Source: Carpediemonas membranifera
Lineage: Eukaryota; Fornicata
Reading direction: 5' to 3'
Assembly: GCA_019828565.1 (NCBI GenBank)
Contig: JAHDYR010000012.1
Location: 682,001-746,000, forward strand
DNA length: 64,000 bases
Positions 47,773 to 56,534 of this stretch are shown here, one piece after another. Both the position numbers and the translations under genes were made by a program. Under the pieces are notes generated by a model. It was not told the DNA's origin. It searched no databases and saw only the letters and a list, made by a program, of their open reading frames with translations. Position 1 is the stretch's first letter; the number at the start of each line of letters is the position of its first letter.

Positions 47773-50208
47773 TCAATCCATCGTCATCCCGAAACGCACG
47801 TTACGCGGCAGGGGTGTGCCCTTGTACCGTTTCGTCGCACGGTCCAGCTGCGGCGTCGCGTCGGCAAACCTCACCGCAGGCCCGGCTGGGGCTGGGGCGG
47901 GCATGGCTGATGGCCCGGGCGTTGAGTCGTCGCTGAGTCGGAATCTCCCCGCGAGCGGTGTCTTCGGCAGCGGCTTCTTCGGCGTCGGCGTGACGGCCGG
48001 CGTGACCACAGCGAACCGGACGCCCCGACCGGCGGGCGTCCCTGCCAGCCTGAACCCGGCCGGGAGCGGCGTGCCCCGGTATGCCTTGGGGCGCTTGGTC
48101 TGGCGCACGTTGGTGGGGACGTCTCCGTCGAACGTCACCCGCCGGCCCATGCTGATGGTCGCGGCCGGCGCCATCGACAGGGGCGTCCCGGCTGAGCCGT
48201 ACGAGAGCATCGACGCGTCGGACAGCATTGGCGTGCCGAACGTCAGGCCAGTGGCCGGTGTCCTCGCCGCGAACGCCCCGGGTGTGGGCCAGGCTTGGGG
48301 GGTACCCAGCACGGTCGACCTCGGCACTGGGATCGCTGCGGTCCGCGGGAACGGCATGATGGGGCTCGGGCTGGGCTCGGGCTGCCGGGGCGCGGGTGTC
48401 TCCGCGGCCGGTGGGAGGGCGTGTTCGATGGCCTCGCCTGCCTCAGCCGCGGCGGACAGCACCGCGGCCCTCTCATCGCCCGTGCACGCGGCCTTGGCGA
48501 CGTCGACGAGCTGGCCGCGCTGCACAGCGACCTGCACTGTGACCCTGGTGGCGATGGCCCTGTCTACGGGCAGGGCCCTTGATGCCATGAGGATGGCGGC
48601 CAGGTCGCCTTGCTGGCATATGGCCTCGAACAGGAGCTCCGGCCGGTCGTGTCGGGCAGCTACTAGCGCGGCGACCTGGGGGCGGCCGAGGTCAAGGAGG
48701 CGTTGGACGACAGCCTCGACCACCACGGCTGGGGCCAGTAGGAGCGCGGTCTCGGATGGCTCTGCACCTCTGTCGAGGTCCAGCAGGGCCTGTGCGACGG
48801 TGGCAGCGTGTGGGTGGATGCCCCTGCCAGTCAGCTCGGCCAACAGGGCCGGGGGGGCCGCGCCGCTGTCGAGGTGGGTGGCCAGCAGCAGCAGCGCGGC
48901 GCCCAGCCAAACGTCCTCGACATCGACCCCGTCTGCGGCCCGGATCCGGTCGCCGAGGTCCTCCCAGGGGATGGGGTAATGCTGGCCGGGGAGGAGGTGG
49001 GCCGCCAGGACGTCCAGCGTCGGTGCCGTCGTGCCCGCGGCTGGGGGGAAGAGGGCCTGCCGCCGTGCACTCGCGGCCTCGATCTTCGTCCTGCGGGAGT
49101 GGGCCGTCTCCTCGTCGGGGCGGGGGAGTGGCGCCACGGCCACCGCCAGGCGGACCCTCAGGACGCACACGGCCCGCTGGATGTCGTCGAGCAGCTCCCC
49201 AACCACGGCCGCGGACAGCTGGGTCGCCGTGCGGTGTGTGTCTAGCGTCGATACGACCCCGAGCAGCACGAGGCAGGCATCCTCGGCGGCCACGAGGGCG
49301 GCGGCGTCGGTGGTGTCGCTGAATGAGAGCTGGTTTAGGGCCATGCGGACCCAGTCGAGCACCATGGCGCCGTCCAGCGCCTCGTCCTCGGCCGCGGCAG
49401 CCAGGACGCCCGGGATTCCCATGCGCAGGGCCCAGGACAGTGCTGTGTGGACGGTGGGGTCGCCCTCGGTCTGCTCCACCGCGCGGTGCTCGTAGAGGGC
49501 GGTCTGCAGCACGCCTATGGACGGTCTAGGTACGGTCACGGCCAACCGGGCCTCGGGGCTGGCCATGACGAGCGTGTGGTCGCCCCGGGACACCCGCAGC
49601 AGGGGTCCGGGGGGCGGGCCCTCCTGTACGAGCGGCCTCAGCCCGTGGGGCAGTCTGTGCGGGTTGAATGACCCGTGGCGCAGAACGGGGGGGGGCGGGG
49701 TGAATATGGTGAAGGAGCCCGGGACCATGCGGGCCTCGGTGTCGGCCGCCCCGCTGTACTGTGTGTGCAGGATAGATACGCCGTCTGGGAGCCTCTCTGT
49801 GAGAGCCAAGGTCTGGGAGCGGAGGGCTTGGGCAGCCGGGACAACGACGGCCCATACTGAGGTGTGAGAGGAGAAGATGAAGCCGGCGGTGTTAAACTCG
49901 AAGAACACATCGGTCAATAATGACGACTGCTCATTGCTAGGTGCCCTAGTACGCAAGCGGAACAGGGGATGAACTACCCTCGCTGAACTCTGTGTGATAG
50001 GCACGACATGGAGCTCAATGTCTCCATCTGCAGTAATATCTTGCTTCCAAAGGTGATCTGTGCAACCACTTGGCCTGCAGGAGTGCCCTTTGGCCGAGTA
50101 TCGAGATCGAAGCATCTTTTCTGCATAAAATGCGAAATTGATGAATTCGGCGGAACATGGACGTTGAGCGTCAAATAAGCCCTGCATCAGGCCACAACTG
50201 GGCCACAC
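47773..50208 (-). CDS. Candidate ELYS-like nucleoporin with RVxF motifs
   Basis: Up to 811 residues; the first ATG overlaps the divergent helicase ORF by 52 bp, and a later ATG at 50115 is possible. N-terminal part (about 1-250) beta-rich. A helical block (about 250-590) includes LLDLDRGAEPSETALLLAP, VVQRLLDLGRPQVAALVAA and LFEAICQQGDLAAILMASR, a helix pattern like the ELYS domain of AHCTF1/Ely5, which recruits the Nup107-160 complex. The Pro/Thr-rich C-terminus has RRVTFDGD plus GVRFAV, AVRFAD and NVRFGM, resembling PP1-docking RVxF motifs; ELYS is known to bind PP1. Pattern-based call. Confidence 0.45.
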   Translation of the reverse strand: MWPSCGLMQGLFDAQRPCSAEFINFAFYAEKMLRSRYSAKGHSCRPSGCTDHLWKQDITADGDIELHVVPITQSSARVVHPLFRLRTRAPSNEQSSLLTDVFFEFNTAGFIFSSHTSVWAVVVPAAQALRSQTLALTERLPDGVSILHTQYSGAADTEARMVPGSFTIFTPPPPVLRHGSFNPHRLPHGLRPLVQEGPPPGPLLRVSRGDHTLVMASPEARLAVTVPRPSIGVLQTALYEHRAVEQTEGDPTVHTALSWALRMGIPGVLAAAAEDEALDGAMVLDWVRMALNQLSFSDTTDAAALVAAEDACLVLLGVVSTLDTHRTATQLSAAVVGELLDDIQRAVCVLRVRLAVAVAPLPRPDEETAHSRRTKIEAASARRQALFPPAAGTTAPTLDVLAAHLLPGQHYPIPWEDLGDRIRAADGVDVEDVWLGAALLLLATHLDSGAAPPALLAELTGRGIHPHAATVAQALLDLDRGAEPSETALLLAPAVVVEAVVQRLLDLGRPQVAALVAARHDRPELLFEAICQQGDLAAILMASRALPVDRAIATRVTVQVAVQRGQLVDVAKAACTGDERAAVLSAAAEAGEAIEHALPPAAETPAPRQPEPSPSPIMPFPRTAAIPVPRSTVLGTPQAWPTPGAFAARTPATGLTFGTPMLSDASMLSYGSAGTPLSMAPAATISMGRRVTFDGDVPTNVRQTKRPKAYRGTPLPAGFRLAGTPAGRGVRFAVVTPAVTPTPKKPLPKTPLAGRFRLSDDSTPGPSAMPAPAPAGPAVRFADATPQLDRATKRYKGTPLPRNVRFGMTMD

Positions 50209-51842
50209 CTACTTCCCACGCCTTCTTTGTCGGCTATGACTCGCCCGACTCCAGCAACGAGAACTTGAACGGAGAACGAATGGCTTCACAGAGTTCCTGG
50301 GATGATCTTGCTATCGGCAGTTCCTTGGTAGAAGCTGTCAAGGACATCGCCGGCGATGATTCGAAGCCGTACGATCTCCAGAAGAGAGCAATTGAGGCCA
50401 TCCTTGCTCAGAAGAACGTGTGCATCAAGGCGCCGACTGGGCAAGGCAAGACGCTCGCTTTCGCGCTCCCTATGATGCGGATTTGTCTCGATAAGCTCGA
50501 AGGCGGCGGACGCTTCACGGGCCTGCTCCTCGTCCCCAGCACCGAGCTCTGCGGCCAGACGCAGCGCGTCATCACCAGCCTCATCAAGCACACGGGCCGC
50601 TCCGACATCTCGGTCAACATCCTCACGGCGAAACCGGTGAAGCGCAAGACAGCCACGACGCCCTCATTCCACGTCTGCACGCCGCAGACGCTGCATGCCA
50701 ACCTCGAGGCCGTACCCGCGCTAGATATGCTCGTCATCGACGAGGCGGAGGCCATTCTGACTGGCGGCGCGGACGGTGAGCAGCTGCAGGCCAACGTCGA
50801 GGCGCTGATGGCCCGGGGAACCCCCCAGTGGGTCGTGGCGTCGGCCACACTCAGCGAGGACGTCAGCCGGGTGATGGAGAGCATGACCGCGACGATCGAC
50901 GGCGAGGGTCCCGAGTATACCACGGTCGAGACGGCCGTGGCGGCGGGGGAGTTCCGTCACACCCTGATCCGCGCGACCCATAGCGACCAGCGGCTCAGCA
51001 AGATGCTGGCGTTGGTGGGCTTCTTCATGGTCGCCCGCAACAAGCTGAGCTCGACGATTATCTTCACGCGCTCGGTCGACACGGCCTACGCCATCCACAT
51101 GGTCTTGTCGGACCACAGTGCGGCCAAGACAGTCGTACTCAACCCAGCATTCCCCCTCGAGAGCAAGCGGTCCATCGTCGCAGCCTTCGACGCCGGCCGG
51201 AAGAACGTCCTGATCGCTGTTGACGACGATGCCCATCCCGACGCCGATGAGAGCAGTGTGGCTCGGGGCATCGACTTCCAGGGGGCTGCCACAGTTGTCC
51301 ACTTCGACGAGGCGACGACGCCCGAGCAGTACACGCACCGCTCAGGGCGGGCGGGGCGGGCCGGGGAAGAGGGCCAGTCCATCACACTCAGCCCGACCCC
51401 CGCCGCGGAGCTCGGGGCCAGACTCGGGGTTGCCCTCACCGAGCACAAGTTGGACGCCGCGGCGATGGAGGCGTTCAAGTACCGGGTGAACGACAGCATG
51501 CGGCGGGCCACACCGGCAATCATCCGGGAGATCCAGGCGGCCGAGATGCGGCAGGAGATGGTCAATAACGAGCGGCTGCGGGACTTCTTCCAGGCGAACC
51601 CACAGGACCGAGCCGCCCTGAACCACGCCAACGTCGCCGTTGGGCCCAGCCGCAAGCACAAGGCGGGCGCCATCCCTGACTATCTGTCGGGCGACGTGAA
51701 GGCGATGCAGCGGTCTACTCACGGGCTGCAGATCAGAGGCATGCGGACTAAGCGGCAACAGGAGAAGGTGACCAAGCGGCGTCGGGCGGAGCGGAAGGCG
51801 GAGAAGAAGAAGAGTTTCGCCACAAAGGGCAAGAAGAGGTAA
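50157..51842 (+). CDS. DEAD-box ATP-dependent RNA helicase, Dbp9/DDX56-like
   Basis: 561 residues from the first ATG, or 520 from the ATG at 50280, which removes the overlap with the divergent gene and suits the family better. Helicase motifs: Q-motif region KPYDLQKRAIEAIL, motif I APTGQGKT, VPSTELCGQ (Ia), HVCTPQTL (Ib), motif II as DEAE, SATL (III), IIFTRSVDTAY (IV), ARGIDFQ (V), HRSGRAGRAG (VI). The C-terminal signature AFKYRVNDSMRRATPAIIREIQ and AIPDYL, with a Lys/Arg-rich tail, matches Dbp9/DDX56, a nucleolar helicase for 60S ribosome assembly. A long insert lies before motif V (DDDAHPDADESS). Confidence 0.92.
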   Translation: MDVERQISPASGHNWATPTSHAFFVGYDSPDSSNENLNGERMASQSSWDDLAIGSSLVEAVKDIAGDDSKPYDLQKRAIEAILAQKNVCIKAPTGQGKTLAFALPMMRICLDKLEGGGRFTGLLLVPSTELCGQTQRVITSLIKHTGRSDISVNILTAKPVKRKTATTPSFHVCTPQTLHANLEAVPALDMLVIDEAEAILTGGADGEQLQANVEALMARGTPQWVVASATLSEDVSRVMESMTATIDGEGPEYTTVETAVAAGEFRHTLIRATHSDQRLSKMLALVGFFMVARNKLSSTIIFTRSVDTAYAIHMVLSDHSAAKTVVLNPAFPLESKRSIVAAFDAGRKNVLIAVDDDAHPDADESSVARGIDFQGAATVVHFDEATTPEQYTHRSGRAGRAGEEGQSITLSPTPAAELGARLGVALTEHKLDAAAMEAFKYRVNDSMRRATPAIIREIQAAEMRQEMVNNERLRDFFQANPQDRAALNHANVAVGPSRKHKAGAIPDYLSGDVKAMQRSTHGLQIRGMRTKRQQEKVTKRRRAERKAEKKKSFATKGKKR

Positions 51843-51915
51843 ATACTGCGGTTAGCGGGGCGATGGCGGGAAGGGCAGTCGGCTGGGTCAAACAGACTCG
51901 CAAACAGGAGAGGCC

Positions 51916-53649
51916 ATGAGCCAAGCCGCAGACGTCGTCAGCGCTTGCATGTGCACTACCATCATCGAAAACTACATTATAGGGGCGAACGAGGGCGAAC
52001 TGATGGTTCTGAACGTGTCCCTCGACATCGGCATCGAGAAGTTCGCCATGAAGTTCCCATGTCAGCTTTATAGCATCTTAGCACGCTCATGTGACGATAT
52101 ATTTGCCTTTGGCATCGCATGGGAGGAATCGACGCACTTTGTCGAGCTCTTCAAGGCCGACCTCGCCCAGCCCCATCCCAAATGGACGCCACTGCCCCGT
52201 CCGCCGGTCCGCGAGAGGCTGACGTACTTCGCAGTGGACATAGAGGGCAGCAACCTGATCATCCACGGCGGCGACACCCCCGACGAGCCCGTGCTGACCG
52301 ACCGCTTCGGCATGGACCTCGACACCCTCGAGTGGGTCCGCCTGCCGTCGGAGGTGGCGCGGCACGGACATATCCTCGCGGGCGGGCTGGCCATCGGCGG
52401 ATTCTCCCCGACCCAGGGCTGGACCGGCGCCGTGACGCGGGTTGGCGTCGCACGCCGCAGGTCCAACGCGCGCCGAGCGATGACCGGGGATGCCGGTACT
52501 TCAGACGGACCCCTGGCCCCGTGCCCGGTGGTTCTCAAGGCCCACGAGACTATGCACGCCCGCACTGCTGGCGGCCTCGTGGCGCTGACCGGTGCCCGGC
52601 TGCTGCAGTACTCCGTGCGGCGGGACGAGTGGACCGAGCTTCCCCTGCAGCCCGCCACCTCCAGCGCCCCGTCGACCCCTGTGTCGCCGAGGGGACGCCG
52701 TGCGAGTGTCCAGGCGTCGGTGAGTGTCCGGGCCCGGCCTGTGCTGGGGCTGGTCCGCGGGCTGCCCGTGATCTTCATGGGGGCCGAGCGGTACGTCGTG
52801 CTGGGTGAGGGTCTGATCAAATTCCGCACTCTGATCACACCAGACGACCCGCGGGAGACGGTCCGCGCTAACGACGCGCTCTTCGTCGGCTTCAGTTCAG
52901 ACCAGCAGGCCGACCTGCTGCGGCGGCTGCGGCTGTTCGTGGCCAACAGCACGTTTGACGCCTTCACCACGACCCTTGCCCGCTGCGACGTGACGGACGA
53001 CGTCAAGGCCGTCGCTACAGAGGCCGGCGCGCTGCATCTGGTCTCCTCGACTTGGACTCTGCCCGCCGACCTGCGCTTCCTGTCCCTCGACGATCACGGG
53101 CTCGACCCCACCCAGCTCGCCCTCATGCTCTCCCGTGCGGCCCGGCTGCCCTCCCTGGAGCGGCTGGTCGTCGACTCGCCGTGGAGAGTGGCCCCGCCCG
53201 CTGACATGAAGGCCCCATCGTGGTTTGACTACCGTGGGTATTTCGGGCTGGCGGATGGGGTGCTCTCCGTTGAGGTCGCCGATGGTGTCGATGGACTCGT
53301 CAAGCTGGCCGTGGAGAACGGCGTGCGGCGGGTAGTGTTCGAGAAGACGGTCGACTGCGACGCCGTCTCCATGGGTGCCCTCGAGGCCCTAGCGGCCGGC
53401 GGGGTGGCTGTCGATACTTCCGACAGCATCCTGGCCGTGAAGCACCACACCGCCGTAATGATGCGGCAGATGACGAAGGTCGACGCCCTGCAGTCCCAGG
53501 TCGCGGCCCTACAGGACGCAGTGGCCGCGGCGGTCGACCGGATCGACGGGCTCGAACAGGCGGACGACGAACACGATGAGGCCATCGATAAGTTGCAGTC
53601 GATGATGAGTAGCATCAGCACGGTGCTGGCATACGGCCGGGCGAAGTAG
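51916..53649 (+). CDS. Beta-propeller-like protein with C-terminal coiled coil, unknown
   Basis: 577 residues. The first ~300 residues show repeated beta-strand patterns of kelch type (NLIIHGGDTPDEPVLTD, then GLAIGGFSPTQGW, then GGLVALTGARLLQYSVRRDEW). A middle region follows (DDPRETVRANDALFVGF), then Leu-rich segments, and a coiled coil at about 510-570 (MTKVDALQSQVAALQDAVAAA). No enzyme signature. A scaffold or adaptor role is plausible only by analogy with kelch proteins. It begins 73 bp after the helicase on the same strand. Confidence 0.6.
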   Translation: MSQAADVVSACMCTTIIENYIIGANEGELMVLNVSLDIGIEKFAMKFPCQLYSILARSCDDIFAFGIAWEESTHFVELFKADLAQPHPKWTPLPRPPVRERLTYFAVDIEGSNLIIHGGDTPDEPVLTDRFGMDLDTLEWVRLPSEVARHGHILAGGLAIGGFSPTQGWTGAVTRVGVARRRSNARRAMTGDAGTSDGPLAPCPVVLKAHETMHARTAGGLVALTGARLLQYSVRRDEWTELPLQPATSSAPSTPVSPRGRRASVQASVSVRARPVLGLVRGLPVIFMGAERYVVLGEGLIKFRTLITPDDPRETVRANDALFVGFSSDQQADLLRRLRLFVANSTFDAFTTTLARCDVTDDVKAVATEAGALHLVSSTWTLPADLRFLSLDDHGLDPTQLALMLSRAARLPSLERLVVDSPWRVAPPADMKAPSWFDYRGYFGLADGVLSVEVADGVDGLVKLAVENGVRRVVFEKTVDCDAVSMGALEALAAGGVAVDTSDSILAVKHHTAVMMRQMTKVDALQSQVAALQDAVAAAVDRIDGLEQADDEHDEAIDKLQSMMSSISTVLAYGRAK

Positions 53650-53686
53650 AGGACAGCTTGCACTGACAATCCTTGGTGCTATGTAA

Positions 53687-53932
53687 ATGGCTATTTATGT
53701 TTGCCCCGCTACCCAGCAGACGGTTCATCTCGGTCGGCGAGGGCGGGCCATGCTATCACTCTTCATGAATGAGTTGGCAAACGATGCAGCAAGTCGCTTC
53801 ATTGTTGGTCACAGCCATGTCGCCCCAGATAAGCATGGCCAGCAGCTTGCACATGATTCAAATCTTGCTCTACAGACATCAGTAGAAGAAAATTGGAAAG
53901 CAACCCAGTATAACCGAACTGTGTTACCTTAG
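53687..53932 (+). CDS. Small ORF, doubtful
   Basis: 81 codons directly after the propeller gene (37 bp from its stop). No recognisable domain; composition is not clearly coding. It could be 3' untranslated sequence of the previous gene. Confidence 0.15.
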   Translation: MAIYVCPATQQTVHLGRRGRAMLSLFMNELANDAASRFIVGHSHVAPDKHGQQLAHDSNLALQTSVEENWKATQYNRTVLP

Positions 53933-54239
53933 CTGACTTGACCCGGGTTGTTCACGCCCAACTTACATATTCACTGTCGTCGACAGGCATTGCTCATGTC
54001 GACTTGCCTGCCGAATATTCAGTCCCTGGGGTGATGTTTATCCCGGAAAGTTGAATGCTTTCACTCCTATTGGGTACACAGCAGATAAACGAGAATCGCG
54101 CAGTTTATGCCTAAATTGGCGTTACATCGCGCTGACAGGTTACCTCGGGTAACGGGCCGTGAGCGGAGGGCAATGAGATCGCCTCGCTCCGGCATGGTGA
54201 TGCGCCGACCAGGCGAGCCGCGCAGTTTATGCGGGCAGA
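53933..54239 (+). other. Probable left terminal region of YR element H
   Basis: About 300 bp without genes. It holds a hairpin GTTACC-TCG-GGTAAC (54139-54153), an inverted pair CAGGCA...TGCCTG near 53980-54010, and two copies of CGCGCAGTTTATG about 125 bp apart (about 54097 and 54221). By analogy with A1 of element D this is likely the terminal repeat of H; its partner would be outside the window, so the left boundary is unknown. Confidence 0.4.
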
Positions 54240-54641
54240 ATGGTAGAAAATTCGGAACATCCAGATCCGACGGCAACGAGGCTCAATAACCTAGAAGCCT
54301 CAATCGCTACCATCTCGCAACAGCTTGCAAAGCTTAATCCGCCTCCTCCGCCGCCCGAGACCGAGCCGCCGAAGGAATCTCAAATTGATTTCTTCCCTGA
54401 ACAAGATGAAGCGGATATTGACCAAACACTGGCAGAGATGGATGCATACGGCGAGCTTCCGACAAAGAGACCACTTAAGGCGGAAGCAAAGTGGCTTCGC
54501 CGCGTGATGGTGATCGTCAACGCCCTCGACGACGAGCCGCTCAAAGCAAGACTCCTGGTGGAACTCCAAGCACGCCGTACCCTTCTGGACCTCAAGGACG
54601 ACAACTGGTCGGACGCAACCTGCGAACTGTTTCTCGACTTG
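54240..54641 (+). CDS. Element H gag-like protein, N-terminal segment
   Basis: 134 codons from ATG 54240 to the CTTG target site. A coiled-coil-like start (LNNLEASIATISQQLAKL), a Pro/Glu stretch, and helical sequence (WLRRVMVIVNALDDEPLKARL). The frame then reads into the LTR of element F and stops at 54668; the true continuation is 59330-59455. Role as for the gag of element D. Confidence 0.65.
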
Positions 54642-54698
54642 TGTGCCATTGTTGGCTTGCGCAGGTAGATCTGTTTACATAAACTGCACTGGCTCTCA
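54642..54698 (-). repeat. 3' LTR of element F (57 bp)
   Basis: Identical to 59269-59325; the shortest LTR in the window. Confidence 0.93.
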
Positions 54699-54726
54699 CT
54701 TCCCTCCTCAAGGCGAAGCTAGCCAG

Positions 54727-56500
54727 CTAACGGCGGCCATTGCCCCGGAACTTCCGCTTGTAACGTGCGAAGAGGGGCGTGAGACCTGGGTTGAGGCGTA
54801 GGTAGTCATCCAGGGCGGCGAGGCGGTCGTAATATGCGTTATACGGAATGTACGAGTCCTCGGAGTCTTCTAGGCCTTCCCAGTGGACGAGGAGCTCGAG
54901 GCGTCGGTTGCGCTCGCGGTGGCCGACGATGGCGGAGACTTGTTGTTCGTCTTGTTCGTATGCGGCGATGCGCTCGAGTGTCTTGAGGTCTGCTGTGCCT
55001 GGGTCGAAGCGAATGAGGCGGTCCTGGTGGACGAGCAGCTCGGACTTGGTGACGAGGTCACGGAGGACGAATGTGTTGGGGCTCTTCCCTTCCCTGAGGA
55101 GTTGTAGCGGGCCGCGGACTGGAGGCAGAATCTTGGATGGGGCCTTGTGAGGATATCTCAGGAGCACTAGGCGTTCGAGTTTCCAGTCGAAGTTGTCCGC
55201 CGGTTGGGTTTGTGCGGCCTTGTGACGCTCGTATGCGGCGATCTTCGCGCGGGCTGCGTCGTGCATGGCCTGTATGTCGGTGTGGAATGCGTTAATGGCC
55301 TGGATGGTAGGTGTGTCTTGCGTCGCCTTGGCGGCGCTGATGATGCGTGACTCCGGGAGGGCCGTGAGCGCGGACGTGTGTCCGAAAAGCAGCTCGAACG
55401 GCGTGAAGCCGGTAGTCGAGTGTGTCGAAGTGTTGATAATGTGTTGCACGATTGGGATAAGTGCGGGCCAGTCGGTCGTTTCTGAGTCTAGTAGCAGGGC
55501 GCGCAGTCTGCGCATGATGGTCCCATTGACTCTCTCGACAACGCCGTTACTCTGTGGGTGGTACGCCGTGGAGAACCTGTGGTTCAGGCTGATCTTCTTG
55601 TTGAGAGCGGCGATGGTTGAGTTCTTGAACTGACTTCCCTGGTCTGTCTGGATCAGGCTGGGTGCGCCGAAGAGCGACCACACCTGGAGCATCGCGTCGG
55701 CGGCTTCTTCTGCCGAGGTTGACGCAACCGGCTTGAGCACAGTGAACTTGCTGAAGACGTCGATGAACACGATCACGTGAGCGAGGCCATTCGTCTTTGG
55801 AAGCGGGCCGAGCGTGTCTATCTGCACCGCCTCGAATGGGCGGGTCTTCTGGGTCGTATGCCACTGGGCCTTGGCGATGGGGTGGGATTTGAGCTTCTGG
55901 CAGACTGGGCAAGTCGCGACGTGCTCCGCGACGTCTGAGTTCATGGAAGACCAGGTCTTGCCGGCTTCCTTGAGATGGGCGATCGTTTGTTTGATCGAAG
56001 CATGGCCGTTGGCTCCAGCGTGGGCCTGCTGAATGTCGAAGCGGTGGGTGCTGCTGGCGATTTCGCTGATCGCCGCGCCGCTGGGGCGGGAGAGGGCGTC
56101 CGCGACGACGTTATTTGTCCCTGCGATATGCATGATGTCGAAGGGGTACTCGGATAGGATGAGTCTCCATCGCGTGAGCTTGCGCGTCCCTTCCTCAGCC
56201 TTGCGAATCATCCACACGATGTTCTTGTGATCTGTGAGTACGGTGAATGGCTTCAGCTTGAGAATCTGGCTAAACTCTGGCCGGGTGATGCAGTATATGA
56301 CTGCGTAGAGCTCTTGCTCGACCGTCGCCCAGCGGCGTTGGGTCTCTGTGAACGTCTTTGAGAAGTACGCGAGGGGTTTCTTCGTGTCGCCCTCGTGTTG
56401 CCACAGCACTCCGCCGGCTGCGATTGTGGACGCGTCTGTCTCAAGTGTCCACTTGCAGGTCAGGTTGGGTAGTGCCAATGCCTTGTTGTCGGTGCACAGC
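54727..56500 (-). CDS. Element F RNase H-integrase-chromodomain
   Basis: From about 56500 the frame reads RNase H (LETDASTIAAGGVLWQ, TVEQELYAVIY, LTDHKNIVWMI, VVADALSRP), then integrase: HHCC (HAGANGHASIK...CPVCQK) and DDE residues in IDTLGPLP, IQTDQGSQF and NGVVERVN. A chromodomain-like end (VSAIVGHRERNRRLELLVHWEG, split here at 20) and a basic tail close it. The methionine at 56478 is internal; an intact copy would make this as part of Gag-Pol. About 80 residues of the RT-RNase H junction are disrupted just upstream. Confidence 0.88.
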
Positions 56501-56534
56501 TCCTTCCAGAGCCGCGAATGCCTTGTCGTGTTCC

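Noticed and set aside
47243-48979. 578-codon plus-strand ORF
   Set aside because: Antisense to the ELYS-like and acidic genes; low-complexity Ala/Arg/Ser composition typical of GC-rich shadows.
25543-54239. tRNA or rRNA genes in the gene block
   Set aside because: I looked for B-box-like GGTTCRANNCC and clover-leaf patterns and found none convincing; a tRNAscan run would settle it.
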